Source: Galbula dea (Eukaryota > Chordata > Aves > Piciformes > Galbulidae). From it: a DNA stretch of 64,000 nt. Shown here one piece after another: positions 28,601 through 39,800 of the stretch. The stretch's first letter is position 1. Every line of letters begins with the position of its first letter. The notes under the pieces were generated by a model. It was not told where the DNA came from and did no database searches. It worked only from the letters and a program-made list of their open reading frames with translations. Where the stretch lies: contig VWZX01012694.1 in NCBI GenBank assembly GCA_013399015.1, positions 2,474,598 through 2,538,597 of the forward strand, in the 5' to 3' direction. The position numbers were made by a program, and so were the translations under genes.

Positions 28601-31600
28601 CATAAACTCACTTACTTGAGGAACAAAATGAGTTTTCTTGAAAACATTGTGTTTCAAAACAAAAGTACCTATCTTCTCAAGACATGACTATTCACCTAAT
28701 ACAATATGCCAATGAGACTCAGCTCTTGCCAGTTTCATACATCCAGAAAGAATGGGTGCACCTCACAGAGCAGAATAAAAACAGAGTTACAAAAATGTTC
28801 CAACAATGTGTTGCAAGAATTGCATACTATTACCTGCCTTTCCATAAACAAGGTAAAAGGACAAGGCTACTTAAGACATTTTCTGGAACTTAAGAATGTT
28901 TTACATTAGTGTTTGAGACAAGGGGAGGAAAAACCAGGAGCAGCCAAATTGGCTACGGTCCCTCAGGATCTCATGGTTTCTTATGAGACAGCTCTCAGCA
29001 TACCTTCCCAGAATGAAAGCCATTGTTCTGTTGCCAATGTTTGTTTATTTGAAATAGCAATAAATACAATACTAAATAATGCTCTCCTCCACCATGCATC
29101 CCTGTGGCTCAGTTAACAATTCAGAACTGGAATATCATGTTTCCCTTCGCTTTCTCTATTATTGCAGTATGCTCCTGCTCAGGAGACAAGAGTGCAGGAG
29201 TAACTTTAGCTAAGACTAAATTTTGATGACAAGAGGCCAAGACTAGTACAAACTCAAAGTGGCTTTGGGCTATCTTTAACCCAGCAAACCTACAAGAACT
29301 TTGAAACTCTTGGACGTCTTGGCTCCACGATAAAGAATCAGGTGTGCATCAGCCCACTCCTCATGTTCCTTCTCTACCCTGGCACACAAACAAGGTCCTA
29401 AGTGATTTCTGGTTGGGTTCACAGTTTGAGCAGAGAGGGACATGTAGCATACATTCACTGTAGAGAAAACCAGGAGGGCCAGGGCATCAGACTCCAGACT
29501 GCCTAATGCATCTCAACTACCTGCTGATTACTCTGATGTATCTACCTGCCAGAAACTGTCCTGATGGCTATTACAAAGGTTGTAGAAAGCCATATTCTCA
29601 TCAATCCCTGCAGATCTGCAGTCACATAGGACTGTTAGGCAATTAGAAATCTCTGGGAGGTGTTATTTGTGTGAAAACTGCAATTTCTTGCTATTGGACT
29701 ATTACAAACATTCCAAAATCTGAAAATCACACACTCAGCCAAACTATAGATATGCATGGTTGTTGTGGGTATTTCTGCCCAAGGGAAAGGCAAAAATATT
29801 ATTCCTAATTAAATGGGGATACATCTCTGTAAACTACTGAAAGTTTTCTCTAAATGCAATACTTGCTCTGCTGGTGGAGCTAGTGAGGACATAAAACAGC
29901 TGAGAATCTGTTTAGACACATGAAAAAGCTAAAGACAGGTGCTGATATCCTTCTTCTGGCCCAGTCATCATCCAATTTCTCACTTAGAATCCAGAACTGT
30001 TCAATACACAGGCAAGGCAAAAACCTCTGATCCATACAGTCATATACAGATTCATATAGTCTTTTGGAAAATTACCTTAATTTTAGAGTTGCTTTTGCTA
30101 GAGGGAACTTTAATTTTATTATCACTACATTGCTAAGGTTCATCTAAAGGTAGATTTAACATTGAGGTTAATGAAATTGTGCCCCTTATGTTGCCACCAC
30201 CTGGCAAGCTGCATCTACCCATGACAGTGTGATACCATCAGGGACATGCACATCCCCCCATGTAATCATCCCACAACTTTCAAAAAACTTGGGTCCACAG
30301 TGAAACATGCTTTGTCCCAGTGGCCTCTGGTTATTTATTAAAATATCAGTCTTTATTTGTTATTTTTCCAACCACAAATAAAATCTTTTATGATCTATTG
30401 TGTAGAAAAGAATGATAGTTCTCTGTCATCACACATTGGTACAGCAGGTGAAAAATGTCATATATTTTCTTGGTCTATCTACACAGTCTGGCTTTTGTTT
30501 TCTTTATAATTATGCAGATACTATACCTGAATATTTGAGAAAAGTACATGTGGGAAGGGGTTATACAGTCTGTGAGCTATAAGCAGAATGACAGCAGAAA
30601 TAATGATTTAATGCTGTGGTATTTATTGCTGTAATAGCATTGCTTGGTGATGTTGTTTAAATAGGGAAGTACACAAATAGAAATAAACCTGCTTCATTCA
30701 GAGTTCAGTATTGTGGGAAGATGTAAAAAGAATGTATGCATGAGTGTATGTGTTGTTTACTTCCTGTGAGTGTCTGACTTTTCATTACCCATTTTATGGA
30801 AGGATTTCTAAAGTAGTCTTGTACTCATATAGGCTAGCCATCTCTGTAAGAAGAGCACAGGCAGAGGCAAAGCTCACATGGGCTCACTACCTACAGTCCC
30901 CTACCAACAAGGCTATCTAGCTACCCCTACCTAAATGTTCACATTTAATTCAGTTCAAAAGCTTAAAGTTTCCAAAGCCATTACTTTTTCAGTAGCAGAG
31001 AGTGGGGTTTCTACCAGGATTGACTTTTCTGGTCATGGTTAATAAAGATGCACAGTACTATAAGGTACCAACAATACACTGAATGGGTGAAAGAGGAAAC
31101 AGAGGGACTCCACGCATCTCTTAGCTAACAGTGAAGTCAAACACATCTGCAAGAATCTACATTTAATTTTTAAAGAGTTTGCCCAAGTGCCCTTGGACAA
31201 ATTTTTCTTCCTTTTCGTGAGGCAGGCAGACAACCACTTGCTGAACAACTGTTGCATACAGCAGTGTTTTATGTAGATCCATTAAAAGGCTTTGGCATCA
31301 TTTGAGTCATGTATCATTTAAAGATGATGTACTGGTTACAGTCATTCTTATGTCACATTTAGACAAATTAAGTTTTAGTTCAGATTTTCTTCCATGCTAG
31401 TATTTAGAACATTTTTATATGCAGAATAATATAACATCTAATCTGTTGTAAATTCTGTTCACATATTTGTGATAGTGAACATGGAATTAAATTGCACTGT
31501 TAACCTGTTACCTAGAATAGTATATATCACCTGACAGTTTAAGAGTGCTTCAGATGAGGTTCTTTTACAAAAAGTAAAAAATGAGAGTAGCTTGACTGTT

Positions 31601-31824
31601 ACCTGTCTCCACATTTTCAAATGACACACACTCTAGAATTCATGAAGCAAATTCATTATTTTAAGGTTTTCAATTAGCAGCTTTTAAGCTACAAATCATT
31701 AAAAAAAAAAAAATCAAAAAACCCCTCCACAACAACTTTCTCGTAAAGAATTTTAGGTATGAACAGCTCAGCCATCCTCCACGAACGTTTCTCCTCTGTC
31801 CCTGTCCCTAAACACCCCTTACTC

Positions 31825-31860
31825 AAAAAAAAAAAAAAAAGGGGGGGGGGGGGAGGGGAG
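31825..31860. repeat. A16-G13 compound homopolymer tract
   Basis: Sixteen A are followed directly by thirteen G and then AGGGGAG. It lies about 820 bases downstream of the signal-peptide exon, in what would be its first intron. The G-run could form a quadruplex and is prone to sequencing error. Confidence 0.85.
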
Positions 31861-32680
31861 AAGAAAGGGAAAACTCGAACTCTTTCAGTATTGTACAGAA
31901 ATTTTCTGAAAGACTGATATGAAAATGGGGTCTATATCATTTGCAGCTGCCTGTAACTTTAGCATAATAAACTCCAACGGGCACAGCCCTCACCAAAACA
32001 CTTAAAAACAGCTTGAAAGGGGCACTCGCTGCCCGTTATGTTTACTCAAGCACTTGTTTAAAAACACATTTAAGGAAAATGTTTTTATTTCTACAGATTG
32101 CTTTAATTATAGCTTTGCAAACACTGCAAGCTCTACAAGAAGACTGAACTGAGCTATTAGCTGCAAACCTCAAGTCTTGGCTAGAGAAGTGGTTATGGCT
32201 TATTTAGCAAGCCTAATGAATTGGCTCATCCATCTCTATGCACAGTTACATGTTCAGCATCACGGAGCCTGGAATAGCCAAAGAGGCTTGTTTCACGTCT
32301 CTTTATAATTAAAAACAAAGTAAAATCGGGCAACCCAAGACGATGCAAAAGCAGACCTCACTGTAGCATTATTCCTCTTCGGGAAAAATAAAAGCATTAA
32401 CCGACACTAACATCTCCCCGAAGGTTTGCGGAGACCCACAGTAAACTTCCACTTAGCTGCCACGGGAAAAATGCGAAAGGACGGCGGTGCTGCCTGCTCC
32501 CCGCGCTGCCGGACACACCGCAAAAGAGCTCCCCACCTCGGCTGGAGCTCCATCCTCTGCCCAAAGCTCAGCTGCCCTCTGGCCAGCAGCTAAGCCGGGG
32601 GAAGCGCACCAGCCCGCTCAGGTGCGCCCCGGGAGACCGACCCGCCGGCTGCCCAGCGCCCAGCAGCAGGGCGGCCTTAC

Positions 32681-32755
32681 CGTGAGGGCGGAGAGCTTCT
32701 GGGCCGGCACGGCAGGGAGCAGCTCCGGCAACAGCAGCAGCAGAGGCACCCACAT
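32681..32755 (-). CDS. First coding exon of an unidentified secreted or membrane protein (signal peptide exon)
   Basis: On the minus strand an ATG at 32755-32753 with A at -3 opens a 25-codon frame. It begins MWVPLLLLLPELLPAVPA and continues QKLSALT, ending in ACG directly before GTAAGG, a near-perfect splice donor. The first 19 or so residues have the shape of a signal peptide: a short N-terminus, a leucine-rich core and an A-V-P-A cleavage site before Gln. The exon ends in phase 0. It lies inside the only CpG island of the window, with a TATA-like TTAAAAA about 110 bases upstream. Together these point to a real gene start transcribed toward lower coordinates. I do not recognise the protein and found no second exon that I can support. 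Genes near SULT6B1 in other vertebrates, such as VIT, would be reasonable to test, but nothing seen here proves that. No function is assigned. Confidence 0.6.
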
Positions 32756-32863
32756 CCTGAGGCGGCGGCAGCGGCAGCGGCGGGCACGCAGCGACTTCGG
32801 GAAACGGAGGAGGGGGACTCTCCCTGAGATGTCGCTCCCTCCTCCGACGCCTGCTTTGGCTCC

Positions 32864-32870
32864 TTTTTAA
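32864..32870 (-). promoter_or_regulatory. TATA-like element upstream of the signal-peptide exon
   Basis: TTAAAAA on the minus strand lies about 110 bases before the ATG, in otherwise GC-rich sequence. A start site about 30 bases downstream would give a 5' untranslated region of roughly 80 bases. CpG-island promoters often have no TATA box, so this may be chance. Confidence 0.25.
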
Positions 32871-33720
32871 TCGCTCCCGCTGGGAGGTCCGAGCTTGGGT
32901 CCTCTATTTGCTTTTTCCCCACCCCACCCCTTGAAATCTGGGGACGGAAGTATCGCAGAGAGGTGGCAGTTTCTCCCTCTCTCTGTGTCCCTCCCTCGCT
33001 ACTGAAGAGTCAGTCCCGGCTCGGAGATGCTCCCCAGCCTCTCCTTTCCTGGTGCCCTCCCGCCGCGAAGGCACTGCCAAGAGGATNCTCCCACACCACT
33101 CCTCCGGTATCCGCCGCCGGCGGGGGGCCGCGGGTAAGGCACTGCAGGCACTGCAGAGTCTGGCGGTGTGCGACCTCACCGAGCCGCTCTTGCCCTTCTC
33201 TTCTTACCCTCCCTCCACCCCAGCCCGCCTGCGCTTTCTCCTCCCAGACCCACGATCCACGATTAACCCTCCTCCGTTCTCCCGGCGGGACGCCGGCTTG
33301 CTACCCCTGCAAGGCTCACTTTCCCCTCGCCTCCTGCTGAATCATCCCAGCGCGCCCCGACCCCGTGGCCCCACCACCGTCCCGGTACGCTGCGCCCCCG
33401 CCCGCCCCGCCGGGCACCGCACGGGGCGGGGAGCTCGGGCCGAGGCAGACAGAATTCTGTCGGGGGCAAAAGCCGGACAGCAGCATGCTGTGGGGCCGGG
33501 CGGCAGCAGGGAGACCCGGGGGCTGCCAGGCTCTCTAGCTCGGCGGGGAGCGGGCACTAATTGTCGGGTGCGCAGTACCCCGGAGAGATGGAGGTCGCTG
33601 CGGGGCTGCCACATCGCGTGCTGTAAATGCCATGTGGTATCTTCCTTCCGACAGCTGTGCACTTTTCTTGTTTATCTTTTAGGACCCAAACAGAAGTATT
33701 TCATTATACCCTCACTGTGA

Positions 33721-34763
33721 ACCGCCAGAGGATCTCCTCCTCCCAGATGCCTGAGAGAAACTCTTTTACTGCAATTCTGTCAATGGAGGAGTCCGACTCT
33801 CCTCTCCTGCGACCTGCGGCTCGCTGTTAGCCTGCAGAGATCCCTGTGGTTCAGTGGTGCTACCAGGGAGTCCGAAGCTATCAAGGCTTGCTTTCTTCTT
33901 ACGGTGTGTGCATTTGAGGGAGAGGACCCAGGCGTGAAAGGGCTTTAAGGAGTCTAAAGTGGCACGCTCCCAGCAAGAAAGTGACATTTTCCCCAAGCAT
34001 CCAGAGCTGACCTTGCAAGCTTGTCACACCCCGGCAGTCACACACTGCCACTCATCCTCAGCCAGGATGGAACACACTCTCCGGAGCAGTAACTGCACAC
34101 ACGGTGAACCAAATGGGAGAGAGTATATATTAATTACAGATAGACTTGAGTGATCTGCTTGAGACATCTACTGCTGACTTTTCCAGATCCCACAATATTC
34201 AAGGCATGCAGCCAACAAACCAGTCACAGCTTCTCCAGGTCTCAACTGAGCACCCAGAGTCACAAGAATTTGGAAAGGCATCTTTTCAAAACACTTGGTT
34301 TTAAACAACTCATTTATCAATACAAAGTATGTGCATGTATGTGTATGTGAGTGGCCCTTAATATCTCCTGGGATTTTTAAATCAGAGAAAAAAAATAAAA
34401 TACATCATATGGCTCTGTCCAGGTCATATCATGTTTGAGACCTACTGTACCACTCAAACTCCACCAGTCTCAGACTAGTAGAATCTCACACACAGACAGT
34501 AGATTTCCATTTGCTGCAGCAGGCAGCTCAGGACATTTTACCAGGATGAACTGTTTCCACTCAGGTGGGAGATGGTACAACTTGGCAATATAGATGTCTC
34601 TGTCAGAGCCAGAAGGAGCTTTTTCTTCTTGTGACGGTTGCTCCAGTCCCTTTCACACATCAAAGTTATTCTCTAGATGTACTTGGTCCTGTTTTCCCCT
34701 CATCAAACTTCTCATTTCCATTGCCTTGTCACTGCAGTCAGTCTCACCTCTCCAGAATCATCA
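33721..34763. other. Non-coding, upstream side of the CpG island
   Basis: Composition falls back to the AT-rich background by about 33.7 kb. A good splice-acceptor-like polypyrimidine run (CTTTTCTTGTTTATCTTTTAG) ends near 33682, but no plus-strand exon with a recognisable product follows. Confidence 0.5.
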
Positions 34764-34894
34764 TCTATGGATTCAAAACCTGTCTGGACACACTTCTGTG
34801 TGACTTGGTCTAGGGAATCCTGCTGTGGCAGTGGGGTTGGACTAGATGATCTTTTGAGGTCCCTTCCAACTCCTAACATTCTGTGATTCTGTGA
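34764..34894 (+). mobile_element. CR1 LINE 3' tail
   Basis: The sequence starts at ATTCAAAACCTGTCTGGACA, passes TTGGACTAGATGATCTTTTG and ends CCCTTCCAACTCCTAACATT followed by CTGTGATTCTGTGA, which is two copies of the 8-base CR1 terminal repeat. Its wording is close to the tail at 51.96-52.11 kb (GGGAATCCTGCTGTGGCAG in both), so the two probably belong to the same CR1 subfamily. Confidence 0.9.
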
Positions 34895-36482
34895 TCTTCC
34901 CAGTCCTCTTTTGTCTCTCCCAGTCCATTTCAGTCAGTTTCCCAGTCTGGGTCCATGTCCTTCTCACCACTAAGCAGCCCTACAGCCCCATGCCTGATTT
35001 CCCTATTTCCCTCCTGCCACACTCTTGGTGCATTGCTAGTCCCACAGCCCCTTTGCCTTCAGCTCAGCCTCCCCCTGTGCACTGCTGACATGCAACCAGA
35101 CAAAGGCAATTCACAGCAAACAGTCCCTTTAGTTTATCTGTGAGGACCTACTAAATGGCACAGCAGTTTGGATTTGATATTGCAGGAAAAAAATAATACT
35201 CAGAACAGAGGAGAAATTTATCTGATAAAAACAAGCTGCAGGATTTTGAGAATTTATAACTTAGTAAAATTTGAGTGGATTTGCACAAAACTGGCAATAG
35301 CCAAAAGGCCAAAACTCTGTAAAAAGGGAAGTCTAGAGTCCAGAAACTGGTGGCATTGTGGTTTTAAAATAAAGATGGCTTGCCAAAATATACACTATTA
35401 TTTTCTTTACTGTCATTTCCCTAGCTCTTTTTTTCTCAATAGAGGCTTGATTATGCTGCTTAAAATTTCTTCTTCCCTTTCTTTGCCCCCATACCAGAAG
35501 ATAATTCAGCCTAAAGTAAATATTTTTAAAGGAAAATGTGAGTCTAAATGATAAAAAACTGGCAAGGTTTCAGTGACTAAAAATGATGTTTTATAATGTA
35601 AAAGCCAGAGTGATTTTAACAGGCAGAGCTTCCAGTCACCACCATGGTGGTAAGAAACCTGCCTGCCTCCAAGAGCTTCCAGTCTGATTAGATAAGGGCT
35701 ATAAAAAGGGAAATATTTATTTCCTCATTACATGTGGGGAAGATCTATAAGCAAAAGGGAATTCTTCCTCTGTTATAGAACTGTGCAGGTTGTTTTAAAA
35801 TCCTGTGAACAGTGGTCACCCTGCACTAAATTCAATAGAATTGTTCCAGTAAAGATCTTGGAAATTCTGTGAGAAAGGAAGAATTATCTGTGCCTCAGCT
35901 ATCAAGGCTACAGCATGTAAAACCTCTTAGGTTTCAGTGCAGCACTGTAACAACAGGGATGGACTGCTAGATTCAAGCCGTGTTAGTTGGCTGGAGTATG
36001 TAAGGGTTCAGGATTCTGCTTCTCCTAGAAGGATCAAGTGTTGTTTGGCAGAGGATAATGCAAATCTTAGAAAGAGTTTCTTTTTTCTCTTATGGATGCC
36101 TGGCACTCTCCTTCAAAGAATTACTGAGCAGACCCTGTACCCTCACTTGCTTTTCAAGTTTGCTGTTTCTCAATCAGCAAATGCACTCTGCAGCCTTGCT
36201 TGAGGTAAACCAAACACTTGATAAATTTTTTAAGTTTGGAAAAAAGTGGGATATACTATTAAAAGTCTAGCAAGTAGTTCTTGTAATACTCAGAAAATAT
36301 ACAGGTACTCAGAGGCACACAAAGTTATTTCCACACTGTGTGGCTAGGGACTATGTTCTCGCCTAAGTTTCCATGTTACTGAGCATCATGAAGTCCTGGT
36401 CAGAGAGAGAAACTAATTTGGCCTGTACAAATAACACCAAAATAGAAGCAATTAATTCTTTTCACTTGGAAAGCATTACCAC
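34895..36482. other. Non-coding, nothing recognised
   Basis: Open frames up to 127 codons here are low in structure and unrelated to any family I know. No repeat or RNA gene identified. Confidence 0.55.
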
Positions 36483-36802
36483 TGTCCTGGTTTGGGTTAG
36501 AACAGAACAAATTCTGTTCAGTGATTTTACTTTTCAGCTAAAACTCCCCTGAGAAACTGCACTTTCTGAAACCAACAGCATGTTTTCATAGACACTGCCA
36601 GCTTCTAGCAGTGATAAGGCCTAATGTTTAGATTTACTACCAGGGATTGGTATGCAAATCAAGGTCACTGCTGAATCTTATGTCTCATGTTGGGGGATGC
36701 AGGGTAAAGGCTGCACCTTCAGGGAGGAGCAGACAGGACAGGTGATCCTAAAGAGACCAGCTAAAGTATTCTCTCCCATATAAATCATATTCGATGTATA
36801 AA
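36483..36802 (+). mobile_element. ERVL-like LTR, 3'-truncated
   Basis: The sequence begins TGTCCTGGTTTGGGTTAGAA and matches the 49.1 kb copy for about 320 bases, with shared blocks AGAACAGAACAAATTCTGTT, GAAACTGCACTTTCTGAAA, CAAGGTCACTGCTGAATCTT and GCAGACAGGACAGGTGA. It reaches a TATAAA at 36797-36802 that lines up with the TATA box of the other copy; similarity stops there. No internal retroviral genes flank it. The ERVL assignment rests on overall resemblance to avian ERVL LTRs and is less certain than the homology between the copies. Confidence 0.68.
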
Positions 36803-39800
36803 CTGATCATTAAAAATCAAGTAATCAAACTGGCCTTTAGAAAGGGAACAGAACTGTGAAGTCATGTCAAAATTGTGAAGCAACAACCCTCTGCGTAGGT
36901 GGTTCTCCTTGGGTAAAACAGATAGCTTTGAAAAGTGACATCCTTCAGTTAGACTTTCCAGTTTCAGCATGTTGCATTTTTCATGATTAGAGCTTGCTGT
37001 GTGGTGTTTTATCACACTTTAGTGAGCAGCCAGTATGAGGAAGAGGAATTAATCCTCCGGGGCAACAGCAAAAACCCTGCTCTGCATCTTGTGATGTGAG
37101 AACAGTATTAGGGCCTTTCACATTTGCTAGAGACACTCTGCTACACTCTCCCCATCACCCAACACCAGCATGCTCTTTAGACGTCTCAGAAGACTGCTTG
37201 TTGCAACACATTGAGAGGTATTGCTTGTGACTCATTCACTCACCTTGCATTAAATCATCCTCCTAGATGGCCATGGCTTTGTGGCCAGAGGAACTCCTCT
37301 CTCACTCAAGTGTAGAACTTGGGACAGTGTGGTTGAGATCAGGACCAAACCCTGAAAAAACAGCTGTCTCCTGAGTTAAAGGAGCACCTGGGGTGGCAAG
37401 AAGGTTGTGGGTACTGATAGTGGGAAGAAAGAAAAAGAAAAAAACTATCCTTTTGGAAATGGTCTTGAGAAACTCAGTCTGCTGCCTGATTGTCTGGAAA
37501 CAACCATGAGACTCTGCATGATTCTCAGAGCCTTAGAAACAAACCACAGTGTGGGGAATGTAATCAGAAGGACTTGTGTCTGAGAAAGGATATATTCATC
37601 CTCAATGCTTGTAACTGGATTTTCGCCAACCATGAAAGTGATACAGGAGAAGAGCTATTACATGAAGTGAAAGACTGGCTGTAAAATGCTTTTCTGAGAG
37701 CATGTGGAGTAGCTGAAGTGACATAGGAGGCAGCAGAAAATCAGAACACAAAATAACATCAGAAGGTGTAAGCCAGAAAATAGCTTTGAAATCACTGGGC
37801 ACACAAGTAGAATGTGCTTACCTCATATTATTATTAATCCCTTTCCTTGACCAAACCTATTTTGCTATCACTACCTGTTTATCTTCCAGAGGAAGTTTTT
37901 TATACTTGCAAGTAAAAGAAGGAGCAAAGAGTCTGAATGTGAAGACGTAGGAAGTACTCTTATTGGGAAGATCCTGGGCAACTGGTAGAGAAGTGGTCTG
38001 TGCAAAAATTGTTATGCTCAACCTACTTAAATTCTGCTTTGCAACGGGTAGCAGTGTCTTCTGGTCCACTGAGAGTCACATTTTCTTACCAAGCTCCCTT
38101 TAGAAAGAGGCAAATACTATAAGAAGCTCAGTTAAACCTTCAAGAAAACAAAACAAAACAAACAACAACACCCCCTCCCAAAACAAAAAACATCCTCCCC
38201 CGAAAAAGAAAAAAAAAAAAACAAAATAAAAACCCCACTCACCCTGGAGAAAATGCCTTTTTCTTTTTGTGCTTATGATTTTCATTAATTGATTTTGCAC
38301 AGCTGGCAAGTACAGGTACATTCTGGCAGACATGGTGGCAGCAGTGAAACAGCAGGTTATCATGGTAGTGGATGTCACTAACTTTCTGCTTTTAATCAGT
38401 TCTTTCCTTTTGGACTTCCTCAGTATTTCAGAGGCTGTGTTTTTCACAAGCTTCCCATTGCCTTACCAAAAGCCACTGGTTGCCCTTCATGCTGCCAGGG
38501 TTTTTATTTTTGCTGATTACTAAACTAATTAACAATCACACACTTTGGAGAACACACATTTTGTTGATACACATACGTTTGGTTGGTAAGTGCCAAGGTT
38601 TCTTCAAAACCCTTAAAAAATACTGTAGTGTAATGTCAAGAACTCATTTGAGCATATGTTGCTTTACCACTTTAGAGGAAAGATAATATTATTTTTTTGT
38701 TTTAAAGTGAGGCAAAAAGTTGTAAGTTTTATGGGTTTTGACAGGCTGATCTTTGTTGCTAACTTTTCCCCTTAGGCTGAGTTTGTGGTGAGCTGTTGGC
38801 TATGCATGCCTCTGAGGCACACCGAGGTCTAGAAGGTGGCAAAGAGACAAATTTATAGCAAGAACTAAGTGGAAAGACATCATGAACAATTGAATAAGGA
38901 CCTGTCTTCTTAGGCAAACAACGTGCCAAGGCTTCTTCTTGTAGAGCTGACATTTGACAAAAAGTCCATTTCTCAGAGCTGAAAAAAACCTTTCATTCTC
39001 CTTGCGGTTTTAAATCTCTGACAGGCTCCATAAACATTAATCCATAAGGTGTTTAAAATGTTATGCCTCAGCAAAGATTTGTGCAGGTTCTGTGGTTTGT
39101 ATTTATTTCTATGGAGTGACTATGACATAAGAAGAAAGATTCTTGCTTTTAAAGTGTGAGCACTAGCCCACTTGGGAGACAGAGATATGCATTACACCAA
39201 ATATTTAGTGTAAATATTGTGTAAATGACTGGTTTCCACAGGGAGAACAAAGTATTTTACATTGGAAGAGAAACAGAAAAAAGGAGGGAAAGAAAATCCA
39301 GTAGTTTTATAACTATTTTTCTAAGAAAGAATGTGAAACTTTATCTGTAACTGGCACCTTGTTACCCCTAGGTCATTTGGTCTTTCCTGAGCTCACGACA
39401 AGAGCTGTTCAGAAATTCTTCAGTGAAATATGATTACACATGTGTTTGTGTCAGAAAACAGCAACTTTTTAAAAGCTATGCTCTTTGCAGAGGAACATCA
39501 GTTGCAACAAAATCCTTGTTGGGAAAGATTTCTTTGGAAACAACAGCAAAGCTCTGCCTGTAAGGATAGCCAAAAAAAAGGTGGTGTTGGGAGGTGCAAG
39601 AGACTCCTCTTCAAGCTTCTCTGTTGCCTGACTGACACCTGGCTCTCCCACTTCCCTTCCTAACTACCAGTTGATCAAACTGCCCTGGAGCAGCTCTGAC
39701 AGAGGAGTACAGAGGGATGAAGAAATCTTTTGGCTGCCAGCAGGCCCAGGGATGAGGAAATGTTTTGCTGGGAGATGGACTCAGATTTGATGCAGCAGAT

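Larger units (their letters stand above)
14779..32439. other. Long gene-poor AT-rich region, possible first intron of the 32.7 kb gene
   Basis: If the signal-peptide exon at 32.7 kb belongs to a minus-strand gene, this region is where its next exons or first intron should lie. I could not support any exon. The only locally GC-rich part is about 15160-15490. A minus-strand frame of 144 codons at 14868-15302 overlaps its start and several of its Cys residues are clustered, but it matches no family I know. Otherwise only A-rich tracts are seen. Confidence 0.5.
32440..33620. promoter_or_regulatory. CpG island promoter region
   Basis: This stretch of about 1.2 kb is strikingly GC- and CpG-rich compared with the AT-rich DNA around it. 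It contains GC-box-like GGGGCGGGG at 33423-33431, runs of CCCGCCCCGCC, and GCN-type short repeats near 32760-32790. It covers the signal-peptide exon and would serve as its promoter and 5' untranslated region. It extends some 860 bases upstream of the ATG, so divergent transcription is possible, but no plus-strand gene is supported. One undetermined base (N) lies at 33087. Confidence 0.85.

Noticed and set aside
29276..29458. Minus-strand frame preceded by an acceptor-like TTGTTTGTGTGCCAG, considered as an exon of the 32.7 kb gene
   Set aside because: The translated product matches no family I know and no downstream exon supports it.
32677..32922. Minus-strand frame with poly-Ala and poly-Cys runs over the signal-peptide exon
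   Set aside because: It is another frame of the GCN repeats in the 5' untranslated region. The frame with a signal peptide and a splice donor explains the same DNA better.
33052..33720. Plus-strand open frame of 222 codons across the CpG island
   Set aside because: GC-rich islands lack stop codons by composition. Similar long frames exist on both strands, the translation has no domain, and it runs through the N.
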